64,000 nt of DNA from Telopea speciosissima (GCF_018873765.1 NC_057919.1:71356984-71420983), one strand, 5' to 3'; counted from the stretch's first letter, positions 33,318 through 45,314 are shown. A program made the numbers and translations. The notes: generated by a model not told the origin, from the sequence alone.

Positions 33318-33531
33318 TGTTAGGAGTAAGGGGGAGTCGTGAATAGGCTAGCATCAGCTCCTATTCACGATTCCCCCATTGGGGGTGTTTTTGTCTATGG
33401 CTGTTATTAATTTTTACCCTATTTAATATTATGATTTGGGTGCACTCAAACTAATGGCTGCAGCCCCTATTCTGCAGAATCTCTCCTTCCTCCTCTCTTC
33501 TTCTTTCTTCTTCTTCTTCACTTATCTTACA
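33318..33531 (+). repeat. Left LTR of copia 2
   Basis: It contains an imperfect palindrome (GGGGGAGTCGTGAATAGG then CCTATTCACGATTCCCCC, one mismatch) near its start and a CTT-rich end. Confidence 0.93.
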
Positions 33532-33543
33532 TGGTATCAGAGC
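33532..33543 (+). promoter_or_regulatory. Primer binding site of copia 2
   Basis: TGGTATCAGAGC directly follows the left LTR and is complementary to initiator tRNA-Met. Confidence 0.93.
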
Positions 33544-33987
33544 TAGGACTGTAGAGGTCGATTATTCATCCTTAATCCTCTCTCTGTCCCTGCGTTTTGA
33601 TTTGCATAAGCTTGCAGTTTTGAAGACTTAAGGTTTTGGAACTTCTCGTGATCTCATCTTAAAGGGGATGCAGCACCCTTTGCTGCAGTTTTATAGTTTT
33701 ATTTGAGACTAGTTCATGACTATACAAAAGAACTAGGTCTCGGTTGTTTGTGTTTTGGATTTGGATCGAGTTATTGGCTGGTGTTTGTTGGTTGTGATTG
33801 ATTGGAGGTCGTAGAAGGTTGTATCACCTTGCTGTCCTACAGTTTCAGAACTGTTTGTAATTTCAGAGGTGTTTGAAAGTTAAGGAGTGGTTGCTGTTCA
33901 TCAGTTTGCAAGTTCAGAAGTGGTTGCTGTCCATCAGTTTCACTGTCTGGTGACTTCTCTGTGAAGATTCAATTTGTTTAGTTCAGC

Positions 33988-34900
33988 ATGGGTGATGCAA
34001 AGACTACTGTGACAGAATTGTCCTCCTCTTCTCATCGCATTACCGAAAGGAAACTTGAAGGGATTTCTAATTTTCAGCAATGGAAAAAGGTGGTTCGATT
34101 GGCCTTGACGGGGCGTGATCAACAGGATCATCTCACTAAGCCAAAGCCTGAAGGAGACACGACATGGGATACGGTGGATGCAAGAATATTGAGTCAGATG
34201 TTGAACTCAATGGATAATCAGATTGCAGACCTAGTTACTCACATTGACACAGTAAAGGATTTATGGGAATACTTGAATGTCCTCTATTCTGGGAAGGACA
34301 ACTTGTCTCGGATTTATGACCTGTCCCAAGCTTTTTATAAGGTGGATCATAAGACTCTAACTGTAACCCAATATTTTGCGGAATTCAAGCGACTATATGA
34401 GGAGCTGAATTCCATTCTTCCTATCACGTCTGATGTGAAAGAGATGCAGCAACAGCAAGAACAACTGGCTATTATGGTATTTTTGGGTGGACTTCGAAAA
34501 GAATTTGAGCTAGTTCGGTCTCAAATCCTCGGTGGGGATAGAGTCACCACACTTCCAGAAGCTTTTTCTCGATTTTTACAGGTTTCTCGTGAGAACAGCC
34601 AAGATTCCACCCATGGTAATGAGAGTACAACACTGGCAGCCTTTCCCAACCGTGGGTCCAGTGGTGGGACAGGTACGGGCAGCAGTGGTGGTAGCCGTGG
34701 TCGTGGGTCAGGGAACAGTAAAACTCCCACATCCGGTACTTCATAGACTTCAGGACAGGTGCGCACTTGTCATCATTGTGGCAAAGTTGGTCACATTCAG
34801 TGCTTTTGTTGGAAGCTTCATGGTAAACCACCTCAGTTTGCAAATTCGGCCAGCAGTGATCCGGTGGTTACCCCTCCTTCCAAGCCTGAGGGTGAAACAG
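33988..34900 (+). pseudogene. gag of copia 2, one internal stop
   Basis: From MGDAKTTVTELSSS the frame includes the copia gag block (ISNFQQWKKVVRLALTGRDQ, VMVFLGGLRKEF-like text) and a Gly/Ser-rich linker. A single TAG at 34744-34746 interrupts it. The same frame then continues with an intact zinc knuckle CHHCGKVGHIQCFC (C-x2-C-x4-H-x4-C). Confidence 0.9.
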
Positions 34901-37428
34901 TGACTATGTCTGATGAAGATTATGGGCGATTTACTCAATTTCAGAATTCTCAGTCATCTCAGTTCTCTACTGCTACCCTAGTTCAGCCAGGTAATGCTAT
35001 GCGCCTACCATCTACTTCTCGTCCTTGGATCATTGATTCAGGTGCTTCAGACCATATGATTGGAGCATCAGGTATTTTTTCTTCATTTCATGAATTCTCT
35101 TCCAATGTTGTGTTAGCCGATGGATCTCTTGCTAAAGTTCGGGGTACATGCACTGTGCAAGTTACCCCCTCTTTGTCGTTGTCCTCCTTTTCTTACTTGC
35201 CTAAATTTCCTTTTAATTTATTATCTGTTCGAAAATTTACCAAAGCTAACAATTGTTCTGTTACCTTTTTTCCTGATTATTGTGAGTTTCAGGATCTCCA
35301 GTCGAGGAAGACGATTGGTAGAAGTCGCATATCTGGGGAACTGTATCTTCTTGAAGACGCATCCACTGTGGCGTGTTCAAGTGTGGCACTTCCTCATCAG
35401 ATTCATTGTCGTTTGGGTCATCCTTCCTTGCAGAGTTTGAAGATTTTAGATAGTCGGTGTCAATCCTTGTCTAGTTTACAGTGTGAGTCTTGTCAGTTTG
35501 GGAAACTTCACCGTGTAAGTTATCCCCCTCGAGTCAATAACAGGGCTGTCCAACCCTTTTCTTTAGTTCATTCTGATGTATGGGATCCGTGTCCTATTAC
35601 TTCTGTGCTGGGTTTTCGTTACTTTGTCACTTTTGTAGATGACTTTTCCAGAGTTACCTGGATTTATTTAATGAAAGATCGTTTTGAATTGTTTTCCATT
35701 TTCTGTACTTTTGTGCATGAAATTTAGAATCAGTTTACTACTTTGAAAGTTCTTCGAAGTGACAATGCCAAAGAATATTTTTCTGCTCCCTTTAATGAGT
35801 TTATGGTTCAGCATGGGATCATTCATCAGTCTTCCTATGTGGATACACCTCAACAAAATGGTGTAGCCGAGAGGAAGAACAGACATTTGATGGAAGTTAC
35901 TTGATCTCTTTTATTTGAGATGAAAGTGGCTCACATTTTTTGGGTTGATGCTGTTTTGACTGCGTGTTATCTTATTAATCGCATGCCTTCTTCTGTTTTG
36001 GGTGGTAGTATTCCATATTCTTTGTTGTTACCTTCCCATCCATTGTTTACCACCACGTGTTTTTGGGTGTGTTTGATTTATTCGGGATCATTGTCCTGGT
36101 CGCTCTAAGTTGGATCCTAGAGCTCTTAAATGTCTTTTCGTGGGGCATTCTAAAACCCAAAAGGGTTACCGTCGTTATTCTTTTGATTTAAGAAAGTACT
36201 TTGTCACCGCTGATGTCACCTTCTTTGAATCTACTCCATTTGTTGCATCCTCGTTGCCTGCTGCAGAGTTGGACGATGATCTCCCTCTTTATGTTGTCGA
36301 TACTTCTTCTCCTGTACAGGATCCTTTGCCTCATGTGCCACCTCCAACACGACCACTGGCTGTTTTTCAGCGTTGCCCACCCGATGCGTCAACAGATCAC
36401 ATTACACCTATGGAGAAATACAGTACCCAGGCAGCACCATCTCCCACGTCCTCCTCGCCTTAAGATCCCCCTTCAGGTAATTCATCCTCTGTTACTATCC
36501 CTTCTATTTCTGATCTTGATGTTCCTATTGCTACTCGTAAGGGGGTTCGGAGTTGTACTCAAAGCCCTATTAATCGTTTTGTGTCCTATGCTCGTTTGTC
36601 CTCTTCCTTTGTTGCTTGTTTCTCTACTATTGACAATTATCCTATTCCTAAGTCGGTGGTACAGGCAATGGCTCACCCTGGGTGGAGGGTTGCCATGACT
36701 GAGGATTTATCTACTCTACAGGACAATCAGACATGGGATCTTGTTTCTTTACCCTCTGGTAAGTCTGCTATTGGTTGTTGCTGGATATTTGTGGTGAGGG
36801 TTAATCCTGATGGGTCTGTGGCTCGGTTGAAGGCCCGTCTTGTTGCTAAAGGCTATGCCCAGGTCTATGGTGTGGACTATCTAGATACTTTCTCTCCGGT
36901 TGCGAAACTTACTTCTGTCCGCATTTTGATTTCATTGGCTGTTATACATCACTGGCCGTTGTTTCAGCTCGACGTCAAGAATGCATTCTTACATGGGGAC
37001 CTCCTTGAGGAGGTGTATATGGAGCAACCTCCTGGTTTTGTTGCTCAGGGGGAGGCTGGTAAGGTGTGTAAGTTGAGGAAATCTTTGTATGGGCTGAAAC
37101 AGTCACCGCGAGCGTGGCTTGGCCGTTTTACAGATGTTGTGCTGGAATTTGGTTTGACTCGGTCTGAGAGTGATCACTCAGTGTTTTTTAGGCAGTCAGA
37201 TGCAGGGAAGATATTTTTGGTGGTTTATGTAGATATTGTTATCACAGGGGATGACTCTTCAGGCATTGAGAACTTGAAGACAGATTTGGGACAGCAATTC
37301 CAGACTAAGGACCTGGGACGACTGAAATATTTCTTGGGTATTGAGGTAGCTCAATCAAGGAAAGGGATTTCGCTCTCACAGCGAAAGTATATGCTTGATT
37401 TACTTTCAGAGACAGGATTACTGGGATC
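34901..37428 (+). pseudogene. pol of copia 2, 5' part (PR, IN, RT)
   Basis: The protease has IDSGASDHM. The integrase has an H..H..CESCQFGK finger, LRSDNAKEY and [12 protein letters not shown]. Stops occur at 35725-35727, 35902-35904 and 36461-36463, with a frameshift near 36066. The reverse transcriptase (36581-37428) has LYGLKQSPRAW, but the active site reads VVYVDIVITGDD instead of YVDD: one Asp codon is missing in frame, so this enzyme would be inactive. The frame runs into the hAT-like insertion at 37429. Confidence 0.92.
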
Positions 37429-38900
37429 CATAGTTCGAGAACTCGCGAGATCTCGTTGAGTTTCTCGATTTTTCGAAATCCCGAGACGAGACTGTCTACG
37501 AGTCTCAAAATGTCAATATCTCGGCGAGATCTCGGATCTCGGAGAGATCTCGGTTTGACATAGGAAAATGCCCATATAGGTCCTTTATATGAATGCCAGA
37601 TATCGAGATCTTGCTGGAAATTCTTGGTATACAGGATCTCGGAGAGATCTCGGTTTGACATAGGAAAATGCCCATATAGGTCCTTTATATGAATGCTAGA
37701 TCTCGAGATCTTGTTGGAAATTCTTGGTAAACAGATACCTATCTATGACAGGAACCAAGACAGACAAGACAGACAAGACAGACACTTATTTTTGCCTAAT
37801 ATCATTTAAGTAAATTAAGATATTATTCATAAATAAGCAAATACCCCCCTATTTGAATCCAATAAAAATAGTTAAAAAATCAAATTTCAAAAGGAAAAAA
37901 AATCAACCCCCCAGTTCAAGAACAAAAACTGGATTTTCGGCGGTAGATGCAATTTTCAATTTTCTAATACTGGGGTTTTTCTCAAATTTAAAAATTCCAT
38001 AAATCTTATTATGGTAAAACATTGCTAAAAACCAAAAGTGTGGTAAAATATTCATTTGTTTTGATGTCCAAAAAACTATTTTCATTAAGAGTGATTTTGA
38101 CAGCATTCGCGCACACTGAATTAAGTTTGACCAGTACATAACTCTTTCAATATAAATCAGATTTTAGCAATCTTGGACTTGTTGGAAAGCTTTCAAAACA
38201 AAGCTTTCCAACAAGTCCAAGATTGCTAAAATCTGATTTATATTGAAGGAGTTATGCACTGGTCAAACTTAATTAGGTGTGCGCGAATGCTGTCAAAATC
38301 GCTCTGAATGAAAATATATTTTTGGACGTCAAAACAAATGAATATTTCACCGCACTTTTGGTTTTTAGCATTGTTTTACCATATTAAGATTTATGGAATT
38401 TTTAGATTTGAGAAAAACCCCAGCATTAGAAAGTTGAAAATTGCACCTACCGCCAAAAATCCAGTTTTTGTTCTTGAACTGGGGGGTTGACTTTTTTTTC
38501 TTTTGGAATTTGATTTTTTAACTATTTCATTGGATTCAAATAGGGGGGTATTTGCTTACTTATGAATAGTCTCTTAAGTAAATGAAATACAAAAGCATTT
38601 ACTTAAATGATATTAGGCATAAACAAGTGTGTTTGTCCTGGTTTCTAGCATAAGTAAGTGTCTGTCCTGCTTTCCCACTAACTGAAACTTTTATTTGGAC
38701 TTTGTTTTTGCAAAATCTAATAGTGCCATTGTGTTTAAATGGCCTAAAATAGGCTGAATACCAAGTTTCAAACCCAAACTAGGTCTAAAATCCACCGAGA
38801 TGAGGCTTCGAGTCGAGAAAAAAAAAAGTGCACCAACTCGGCGAGATCTTGGCTTTTCAAGGGTCCGAGTTGGCACCGAGACCCGAGTTTTCGAACCTTG
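37429..38900. mobile_element. hAT-like non-autonomous element inserted in copia 2 pol
   Basis: The host sequence CTGGGATC is present on both sides (37421-37428 and 38901-38908), a perfect 8-bp duplication typical of hAT. The ends are imperfect inverted repeats: left CATAGTTCGAGAACTCG, right in reverse CAAGGTTCGAAAACTCG. Joining across the duplication restores the copia reading frame. Near the left end a segment of about 110 bp (containing GATCTCGGAGAGATCTCGG and TAGGTCCTTTATATGAATG) occurs twice in tandem (about 37530-37735). The centre is a long hairpin. There is no transposase. Confidence 0.9.
37789..38619. repeat. Near-perfect 0.4-kb inverted repeat with 6-base loop
   Basis: The left arm (37789-38193) and right arm (38200-38619) are inverted copies meeting at GGAAAGCTTT/CAAAAC/AAAGCTTTCC. 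Differences are few by eye, apart from about 20 extra bases near the outer end of the right arm. Short open frames in the two arms encode nearly the same 60-residue peptide on opposite strands, simply because the arms are copies. A diverged single-arm relative lies at 11250-11560. Confidence 0.93.
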
Positions 38901-39660
38901 CTGGGATCTGGGCCCTTGGATACTCCTATGGATCCAAATGTGAAACTTATGGCAGAGGATGGGGATGTTCTAGATGATCCAGAGAAGTATCGAAGGCTTG
39001 TAGGGAAACTCAACTATTTGACTGTGACTAGACCTGACATCTCTTTTCTTGTCAGTGTACTAACTCAATTTATGTTTGCCCCTCGGACAGCTCATTGGGA
39101 GGCAGTTATAAGGGTGTTGCGATATATTAAGAAGGATCCAGGGCGTGGTCTCTTGTACTCTAATCATGGTCATAGCAAGGATTGATGGATTTACTGATGC
39201 GGATTGGGCAGGATCTCCTATTGATCGAAAGTCTACTTCGGGCTATTGTGTCTTTGTTGGAGGGAACCTAGTTTCATGGAAGAGCAAGAAATAGACTGTA
39301 GTAGCTCGGTCTAGTGCAGAGTCGGAGTATCGGGCTATGGCTCATGGCACTTGTGAACTAATGTGGGTTAAACAGTTGATGGCTGAACTTGGATTTGGTG
39401 ATGATTCTCCTATGCTGTTGTGGTGTGACAGTCAGGCGGCTATTCATATTTCTGAGAATCGAGTGTTTCATGAGATAACGAAACACATTGACGTTAATTG
39501 TCATTTTGTTCATGAGAAGCGGCAGCAAGGGATTATTTCCCTTTGTCATATTCGCACTGGGGAGCAGCTTGCTGATTTGTTCACCAAGCCTTTGGGAAGT
39601 ATGAGAGTGAATTACATTAGTATCAAACTGGGCATGATTAACATCTATGCTCCAGCTTGA
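38901..39660 (+). pseudogene. pol of copia 2, 3' part (end of RT and RNase H)
   Basis: After the duplicated target the frame resumes at LGSGPLDTPMDPN and LNYLTVTRPDISF. A TGA and frameshift occur near 39183. RNase H follows with FTDADWAGSPIDRKS, a TAG at 39292-39294, LLWCDSQAAIHI and GEQLADLFTKPLG, ending TGA at 39660. Confidence 0.9.
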
Positions 39661-39667
39661 GGGAGAG

Positions 39668-39914
39668 TGTTAGGAATAAGGGGGAGTCGTGAATAGGCTA
39701 GTGTCAGCTCCTATTCACGATTCCCCCATTGGGGGTGTTTTTGTCTATTGGGGGTATTTTTGTCTATGGCTGTTATTAATTTTTACCCTATTTAATATTA
39801 TCATTTGGGTGCAGTCAAACTAACGGCTGCAGCCACTATTCTGCAGAGTCTCTCCTTCCTCCTCCTCTCTTCTTCTTCTTCTTCTTCTTGTTCTTCTTCT
39901 TCACTTATCTTACA
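39668..39914 (+). repeat. Right LTR of copia 2
   Basis: Same boundaries as the left LTR, with a tandem duplication of a 19-20-bp unit (GGGGGTGTTTTTGTCTATT) and a longer CTT tract. Confidence 0.93.
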
Positions 39915-39919
39915 GATGG

Positions 39920-40210
39920 GATTATAATTTTAACGTCTGCATTTTTCTTTGGGGACTGCAAGACTCCCAATCTTTGATGAGAATAGTACTTTCCAGTCTT
40001 TGAATGGTCTCATTCTTTCCTAAATCCCATTATTTTAGTTCTCTGTCACTGCAGTCCTTGCTTTTAACGTTCATCGAAAACACCATTGCTGCAGTGGTGT
40101 TTCACTAAACCTGTCAAGTAAAACAGTTTGGTAGGGAAGGATTTCCTACTTTTATTATGGGCTTTAGTATCAATCTGTCATTCTAGCTTCTCCAGTTTAT
40201 GTAGAAGGGA
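39920..40210. other. Spacer between copia 2 and a hAT element
   Basis: No gene recognised. This is the old host sequence between two insertions. Confidence 0.5.
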
Positions 40211-40218
40211 GGTGGTTG

Positions 40219-41904
40219 TAGGGATGTCAATACCTGAACCGAACCGATTAAACCTGCCCGATCCGACCCGAATTACACCGAACCACACCGGATCGATCTC
40301 TTATTGGATTGGCTTTGGTGTGGGAGTTTAGAGGGCATTCGGTTTCGGTTTCGGTTTCGGTTCGGTCTAACCCGACGGTGCACCGTTGAGCCCGACCTTT
40401 AGACCCAAACCAAAACTGAACCAACCCGACCCGGTCAAACCCTACTAAAACTTAAATGAGTAAATGCCTAATGCCCTAAATCCCCTAAACATTTTCACTC
40501 TCTCGTCTCGACTCTCACTCTCTCAGCGCCTCAATGGCACTCCGCACTCAGCAGCAGCAGCGGTCTCAGCCACTCAGCGGCACTCACTCAAGCTTCAAGC
40601 AATCAAGCCTCAAGGGCTCAAGGTCACTCGGCAATCTGCACTCAACGGCACCGGTAGTCAGGCAACCGGCATTCGGCAATGGGCAACGGCACACGCGAAA
40701 GTCGCAACCGGAGGTTCTGATTGCCTTTTGTTTTTTTTTCCAATCTCAACCCCTGATTCTTCATTTCTTTGTTTGATTGTTTCTATCAGCTATGTGCCTT
40801 TGTGTACCTTTGTTTCTTTTTTTTTTTTCTTTTTCCAATGGCCCTCTGTTGCATTTTTTTTTGTTTTGTTTTGTTCCCTATTCAAAGAAGAGAAGCTCAG
40901 AGCATGAGGTGCATTGGTTTTGTTTCCCTTTTGATATTTACTCCTACCCTTTTCTGTATGCTTGAAATTCTGAGATAAGTAAACAAAAATACTTCGATTA
41001 ATCGATTGATAGGCTTTCACGGTATGCTCTTCGGTCCCCTTCCCCTGTTTTTTCATGTATCATGTGGTTGATACGCCTTATCCGCCTTGCTATTTTCAAG
41101 AGAATGGCTGGTTTTTATATGCTTTAGCTTTTCTAAGAATGTATACAATTTCATCAGAGGAAGCATAAATAAAGATACTTTAAAAAAAGAAGTAAACAGA
41201 ATGTTCCAGTTGCCTTTGAATTGGTTCAAGGAAATGACTACTGTTTTTTTGTTTGGGATTTTATTAGATGGATACATTCATATTACTGAATTTAACCTTT
41301 ATTCAGTTGATTGAACTAATACTTGCAGAGCCCGGGAGACCTTGCTGGTTGTTCTTGTTATGTACGCTGCTTGGGTATCTCCATTTGAATTTGAGTGCAA
41401 GCAGCATCAGTTTTAACCTTTCACTAGGCAGAATTTCATTTTGAAATTATAGAGCTGAAGTACTCAATTTCTATGCTAAGAAATTGAGACTCAAATTCTA
41501 TGCTAAGAAATTGATTCTTAGTTATAGTAGGTTGCAACTTGGGCTGTACAAACCTGACTGCCTTTGAAAGGCAAAATCTGCAGTGACCCAGTTTTGAATG
41601 TTGCTTAACTCATGAGGATAGGCTAGGGTTGAAGCCTCTTATGACCTTTCCCAAACTGGAATTAAGCTCAATTGCTCAAATATGGCGCATAACGAAACCG
41701 ACACGAAACCAAATAGCACTGAATCTGAAACCGATATCAAACCCTTATCATAGACAGAAACCGATGCGCAACCAAACTGCATCGAAACCGAAACCGAGCT
41801 GAAACCGAACAATCCTTGCTGGTTTGGTTTCGGTTTCTCTAAAGCCACCCGAGACGGAAAAGCCCGAACCGGAAGCAGACCAAACCGACCCATTGACACT
41901 CCTA
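40219..41904. mobile_element. Non-autonomous hAT element
   Basis: A perfect 8-bp duplication GGTGGTTG lies at 40211-40218 and 41905-41912. Ends are TAGGGATGTCAAT and, in reverse, TAGGAGTGTCAAT. Subterminal regions are rich in CCGAACC, GGTTTCGG and GAAACCGA repeats, as in many plant hATs. The 1686-bp interior has a CT-rich, leader-like part (40460-40720) but no transposase domain. The end sequence resembles that of the larger hAT at 52863-58297. Confidence 0.88.
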
Positions 41905-41912
41905 GGTGGTTG

Positions 41913-43885
41913 GCACACTTATTAAAATCAGGAATCGTTAACAGCCAAATCAGATTGAAATCGGTTGTTACTGATTTGGCTGATTCCCACCGATTCTTGC
42001 TCTTTTTCCGACTAGTTCCGGTGATATGGATTGATATTATCTTCGATTTCATTATTTGAAGCCTTTTTGGTCATCTAGCGTCACGAGTAGTCCCATAACT
42101 GCCATCAAGAATCAGTCAATCCTAGCTGTTGCTACTGCTACTGCAAGCAAGTTAATTGCATTAGAGAAAGAAATTCATGAAGAAATGTAGTGAAATTCGG
42201 TGGTGATGATCTATTGGTGACGCATTGAATGATTATAAGTATAGTAACCTGTTAGTGATCAAAATGGTTTTGATTTTGATTTTGATTTTTTTTTGTTGTT
42301 TTGGTTTTGATTTTGAATATTTTTTTGTTTGTTTTGGTTTTGTCATTTTACCAATAATGAAGAGGAGAAGTCTATGAAGATGATTAATGTTGTTTTTCGT
42401 ATTGGGCCCAAATTGATGAATTGATGAATAGTTGGCCGTCGTCGTTGTTCTCGTTAGCTTCAAGTTAAAACGAAATGGCCACAGCCACATGAATCATGAT
42501 GATGTTGATGTTAAATTACAAGAAATTGGAGACGAGCCAGAGGCCAGACGTTATAACTTTTGAGGCAAGTGGGGCTTTAAGAGTTTAAGCTACAGCGATT
42601 GAAGAAACTAGTAATGTCTCTATCTATCTATCTCTTCCTTTTGTCTTTCTGTGCTCCCAGCGTTACTGTGACTAAATTCCTGAGATTCCCATTGATCCGG
42701 TATGTCGGATTGGGAATCGGTATGTCGGATTAGGCAATTTTTGTGGAAATAGACCAATTTTAATAAGGGGTTGGTTTGGGGGGTTCCAAAACTAAATGGT
42801 CACTTGACTTGGGGGTTCAATTTTCCTCCTAAGGACATTCTAAATGAATGTATGCGTGTGTGTGTGTGTGTGTATTACATCATTTGTGACTTTATATTTA
42901 CAAGCAAAAGATTACTATGTTTTCAATTATCTTCAATCTTGACAAGAACTCTTTTGTTTAGCCAAGGCCTTTTGTTTTCAAAGCTTGACTCTTTGACTTC
43001 CATGTCTTTGGAATCATCTTGAGCAGTATTCTTGTATGTATTTGTATACGCTCTTGTGTATGTTCTCCTTCACTTGGTGCTACGCTCTCATCTAAACATC
43101 TTATACAAATGTTAGTCCAAGAGAGACTTTATTTGTTATAATCAAAACATGGTTTGAAGTATATGAGGTGTTTTCCTTAACAATAGATTAGATTTTTAAT
43201 CTCTATTAATTAATTAATATTGCTTGTGACTTGCGAGTCTTGGTGAGTCTTTGTGACACTAACGCTGTGCATGAGACAGATGACAACAGGTTGGGAGAAC
43301 ATTAAAAGGTCAAACTGAAGAACAATATGGCCATGTTAAACAAAATAGGTTGGGCTAAGAATACCTAAATTTTGAAAAAGAAAAAAAAAAAACCCTAAAT
43401 CAGGTTCAAATGGCATACTAATTTTTTTTTAGATTTTTTTTTTGTTGGGTTGTTATTCCATGTTAATTATATGGAGGCATTATAACATTAGGGGAAGAGT
43501 TTCCTCTGTGAGAGGGAGTGTGGCTTTTGTGCTAGCATAGGGGCCAATGGAAACACATGCAAGAGCATCAATAAGGGTAGAATTTGTTCCTTTTATCATC
43601 TTAAACAATGGGAATGAATATAATTTGCTTTTTCGGACATATGATGTAACATGAAGGTATTATGTTATTAATTAACTCACATACAATCATATTTAGAAAC
43701 CTAACGCTTGCAAAAGAAAACAAAAAATATGAAAAATGAATGTGATAGATGGAGTTTTTTTTTTTTTTTTTTTTTGATGATATGATAGATGGAGTTTATT
43801 GGTACAAGAAATAGTCCTGCATTCTCTAACCATCTAAAAAATCACACATGGAAAGAGTGACTTCTGTTTCATTTTTACCAAATAA
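41913..43885. other. Intergenic DNA without recognised gene
   Basis: Only simple-sequence and eroded repeats are seen: a TCTA run near 42620-42635, a GT microsatellite near 42856-42873, and a run of about 23 T near 43756-43778. Confidence 0.45.
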
Positions 43886-43889
43886 CATC

Positions 43890-44230
43890 CCTGATGGAGA
43901 TCGAAGCATGAAGAAGACCCGGGTGTAAAAAAATTACTGCTCACGTGGACAGTACCTCGCGACACTGTCATGTGAACAGTGATTTGGGGGCTGATATGGA
44001 CTGCTGGCTTAGGGAGTTGATTTTTGGTGTTATTTTTATTATTAGACACTTATTTAGTTTCCTATTTGAGTTGTAATCTTGGGAATCCTAGTTTTGTTAG
44101 GAATCCTAGTTAGAGTCTAGTTTCGATTTTATAGGTTTTATAAATTAGTTTCTTACTTAGATTAGGATTGGGTTACTTGAGACAAAGATTGAAGAGAAAA
44201 TAACTATTGATGGCGTTGTGAGATGCGGTG
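43890..44230 (+). repeat. LTR-like repeat of the TGATGTAG family, copy 2
   Basis: It starts CTGATGGAGATCGAAGCATG and has TTACTGCTCACGTGGACAG, matching 23737-24150. A TTTCCTATTTGAGTTGTAATC segment and a GTTGTGAGATGCGGTG end follow. Probable solo LTR fragment. Confidence 0.48.
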
Positions 44231-44314
44231 ACGGTGAGAAGCCCTAGGTGAGAGGATGATTTGCATGAACCTCATTTTTCTTCTTTCTTAACCTTTGTGT
44301 CCAGTTCCGTTATC

Positions 44315-44425
44315 GCAGTTCCTTCCTCATAGGAGGGCGTAAATGACGACCTCACCCCACCTGGGTAGTGTGTTTGGGTAGGGGGTGAGGTCGTCATTTT
44401 CACCCCTCCTATGAGAGGAACCTGC
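44315..44425. mobile_element. Small hairpin MITE
   Basis: Inverted arms: GCAGTTCCTTCCTCATAGGA, then AAATGACGACCTCACCCC on the left. The right arm read in reverse gives GCAGGTTCCTCTCATAGGAG and AAAATGACGACCTCACCCC. The loop is about 15-20 bases; total length is 111 bp. Confidence 0.72.
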
Positions 44426-45314
44426 ACACCTGACCGGGCAGGGAACCTAAGAGGAGAGCGATCCGATTTGCATGAATCCCCTTCATAAAAGGGAATATAT
44501 ATAAAAGAAGAAAAAAATAGTTATAGAACAGATAGAGCATTAGGCTATCCTGTTGAGAAGATCGACTGAACATGATTGGAAGACATGTAGAGCACATGCA
44601 TTTCTTAGTCTTAATATGTTTCTACTTCTGGCTCTTCTTGATATAATATGTATTAATCTCGAAAATAATGGATCAAATCGTAATAATCACCCTAAAATGT
44701 CATTGCAGTTTTGTTAGAGATAGTTCCAGTCTTGCATGTGTGCAGCATATGAGGATACGTCAGTCTGCAGGGGTTGGATGAAGTCTTCTTTAAAAAAGAC
44801 AAGAGCTCTTGTATATGACAATTTTGTGGTGTTGAGCTTCATGGGTTTCATTACTATCGTACCTCACCCAAAGAATAAAAGAAAAGAAAGGAACATTCTA
44901 CTCAATTCAGAGAGTATCAGCTCTATTAGATCAGAAGAGCCCCGTCACTTGAACAAATTTATTTTTATATATATATTACATGTCTATGAGGACGACAAAG
45001 CATCTGCAATCCTTGAGAAAGCCGCAATACCGCAATACTGAATAAAGAGAAAGGAGCAATACCGAACAAAGAGAAAGGAACTATACCCACAAACGGAGTA
45101 AACAACAAAGACATTCCATAACTTTTGAGCCCAATGTACGTGACTACCAAAATCAATTTGACATTCAACATGGATGAAAACTCATCACCAAAACAATGAG
45201 CAAGAAAAGGATGGAGAATACACAGCTTAACAGATTTGACAAACCCTCTTGACAACCAGAAGTGCATTCACAACTGATATTGAGATCGCCTCCATCTAAA
45301 ACCCTAAGCCTCCC
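44426..45314. other. Intergenic DNA without recognised gene
   Basis: Short open frames only. A tandem duplication of ACCGAACAAAGAGAAAGGA-like units is seen near 45035-45085. Confidence 0.4.

Larger units (their letters stand above)
33318..39914 (+). mobile_element. Ty1/copia LTR retrotransposon 2, split by a hAT-like insertion
   Basis: The LTRs (33318-33531, 214 bp; 39668-39914, 247 bp) start TGTTAGGA and end CTTATCTTACA. They are flanked by the 5-bp duplication GATGG (33313-33317 and 39915-39919). A primer site follows the left LTR and a purine-rich GAGGGAGAG precedes the right. Order is gag, PR, IN, RT, RH. The 1472-bp insertion at 37429-38900 interrupts pol between RT and RNase H; without it the element would be about 5.1 kb. 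The LTRs differ by roughly eight substitutions, a 19-20-bp duplication in the right copy and CTT-repeat length. Confidence 0.95.

Noticed and set aside
37903..38490. Two nearly identical 60-78-aa frames on opposite strands
   Set aside because: They are translations of the two arms of one inverted repeat and not conserved genes.
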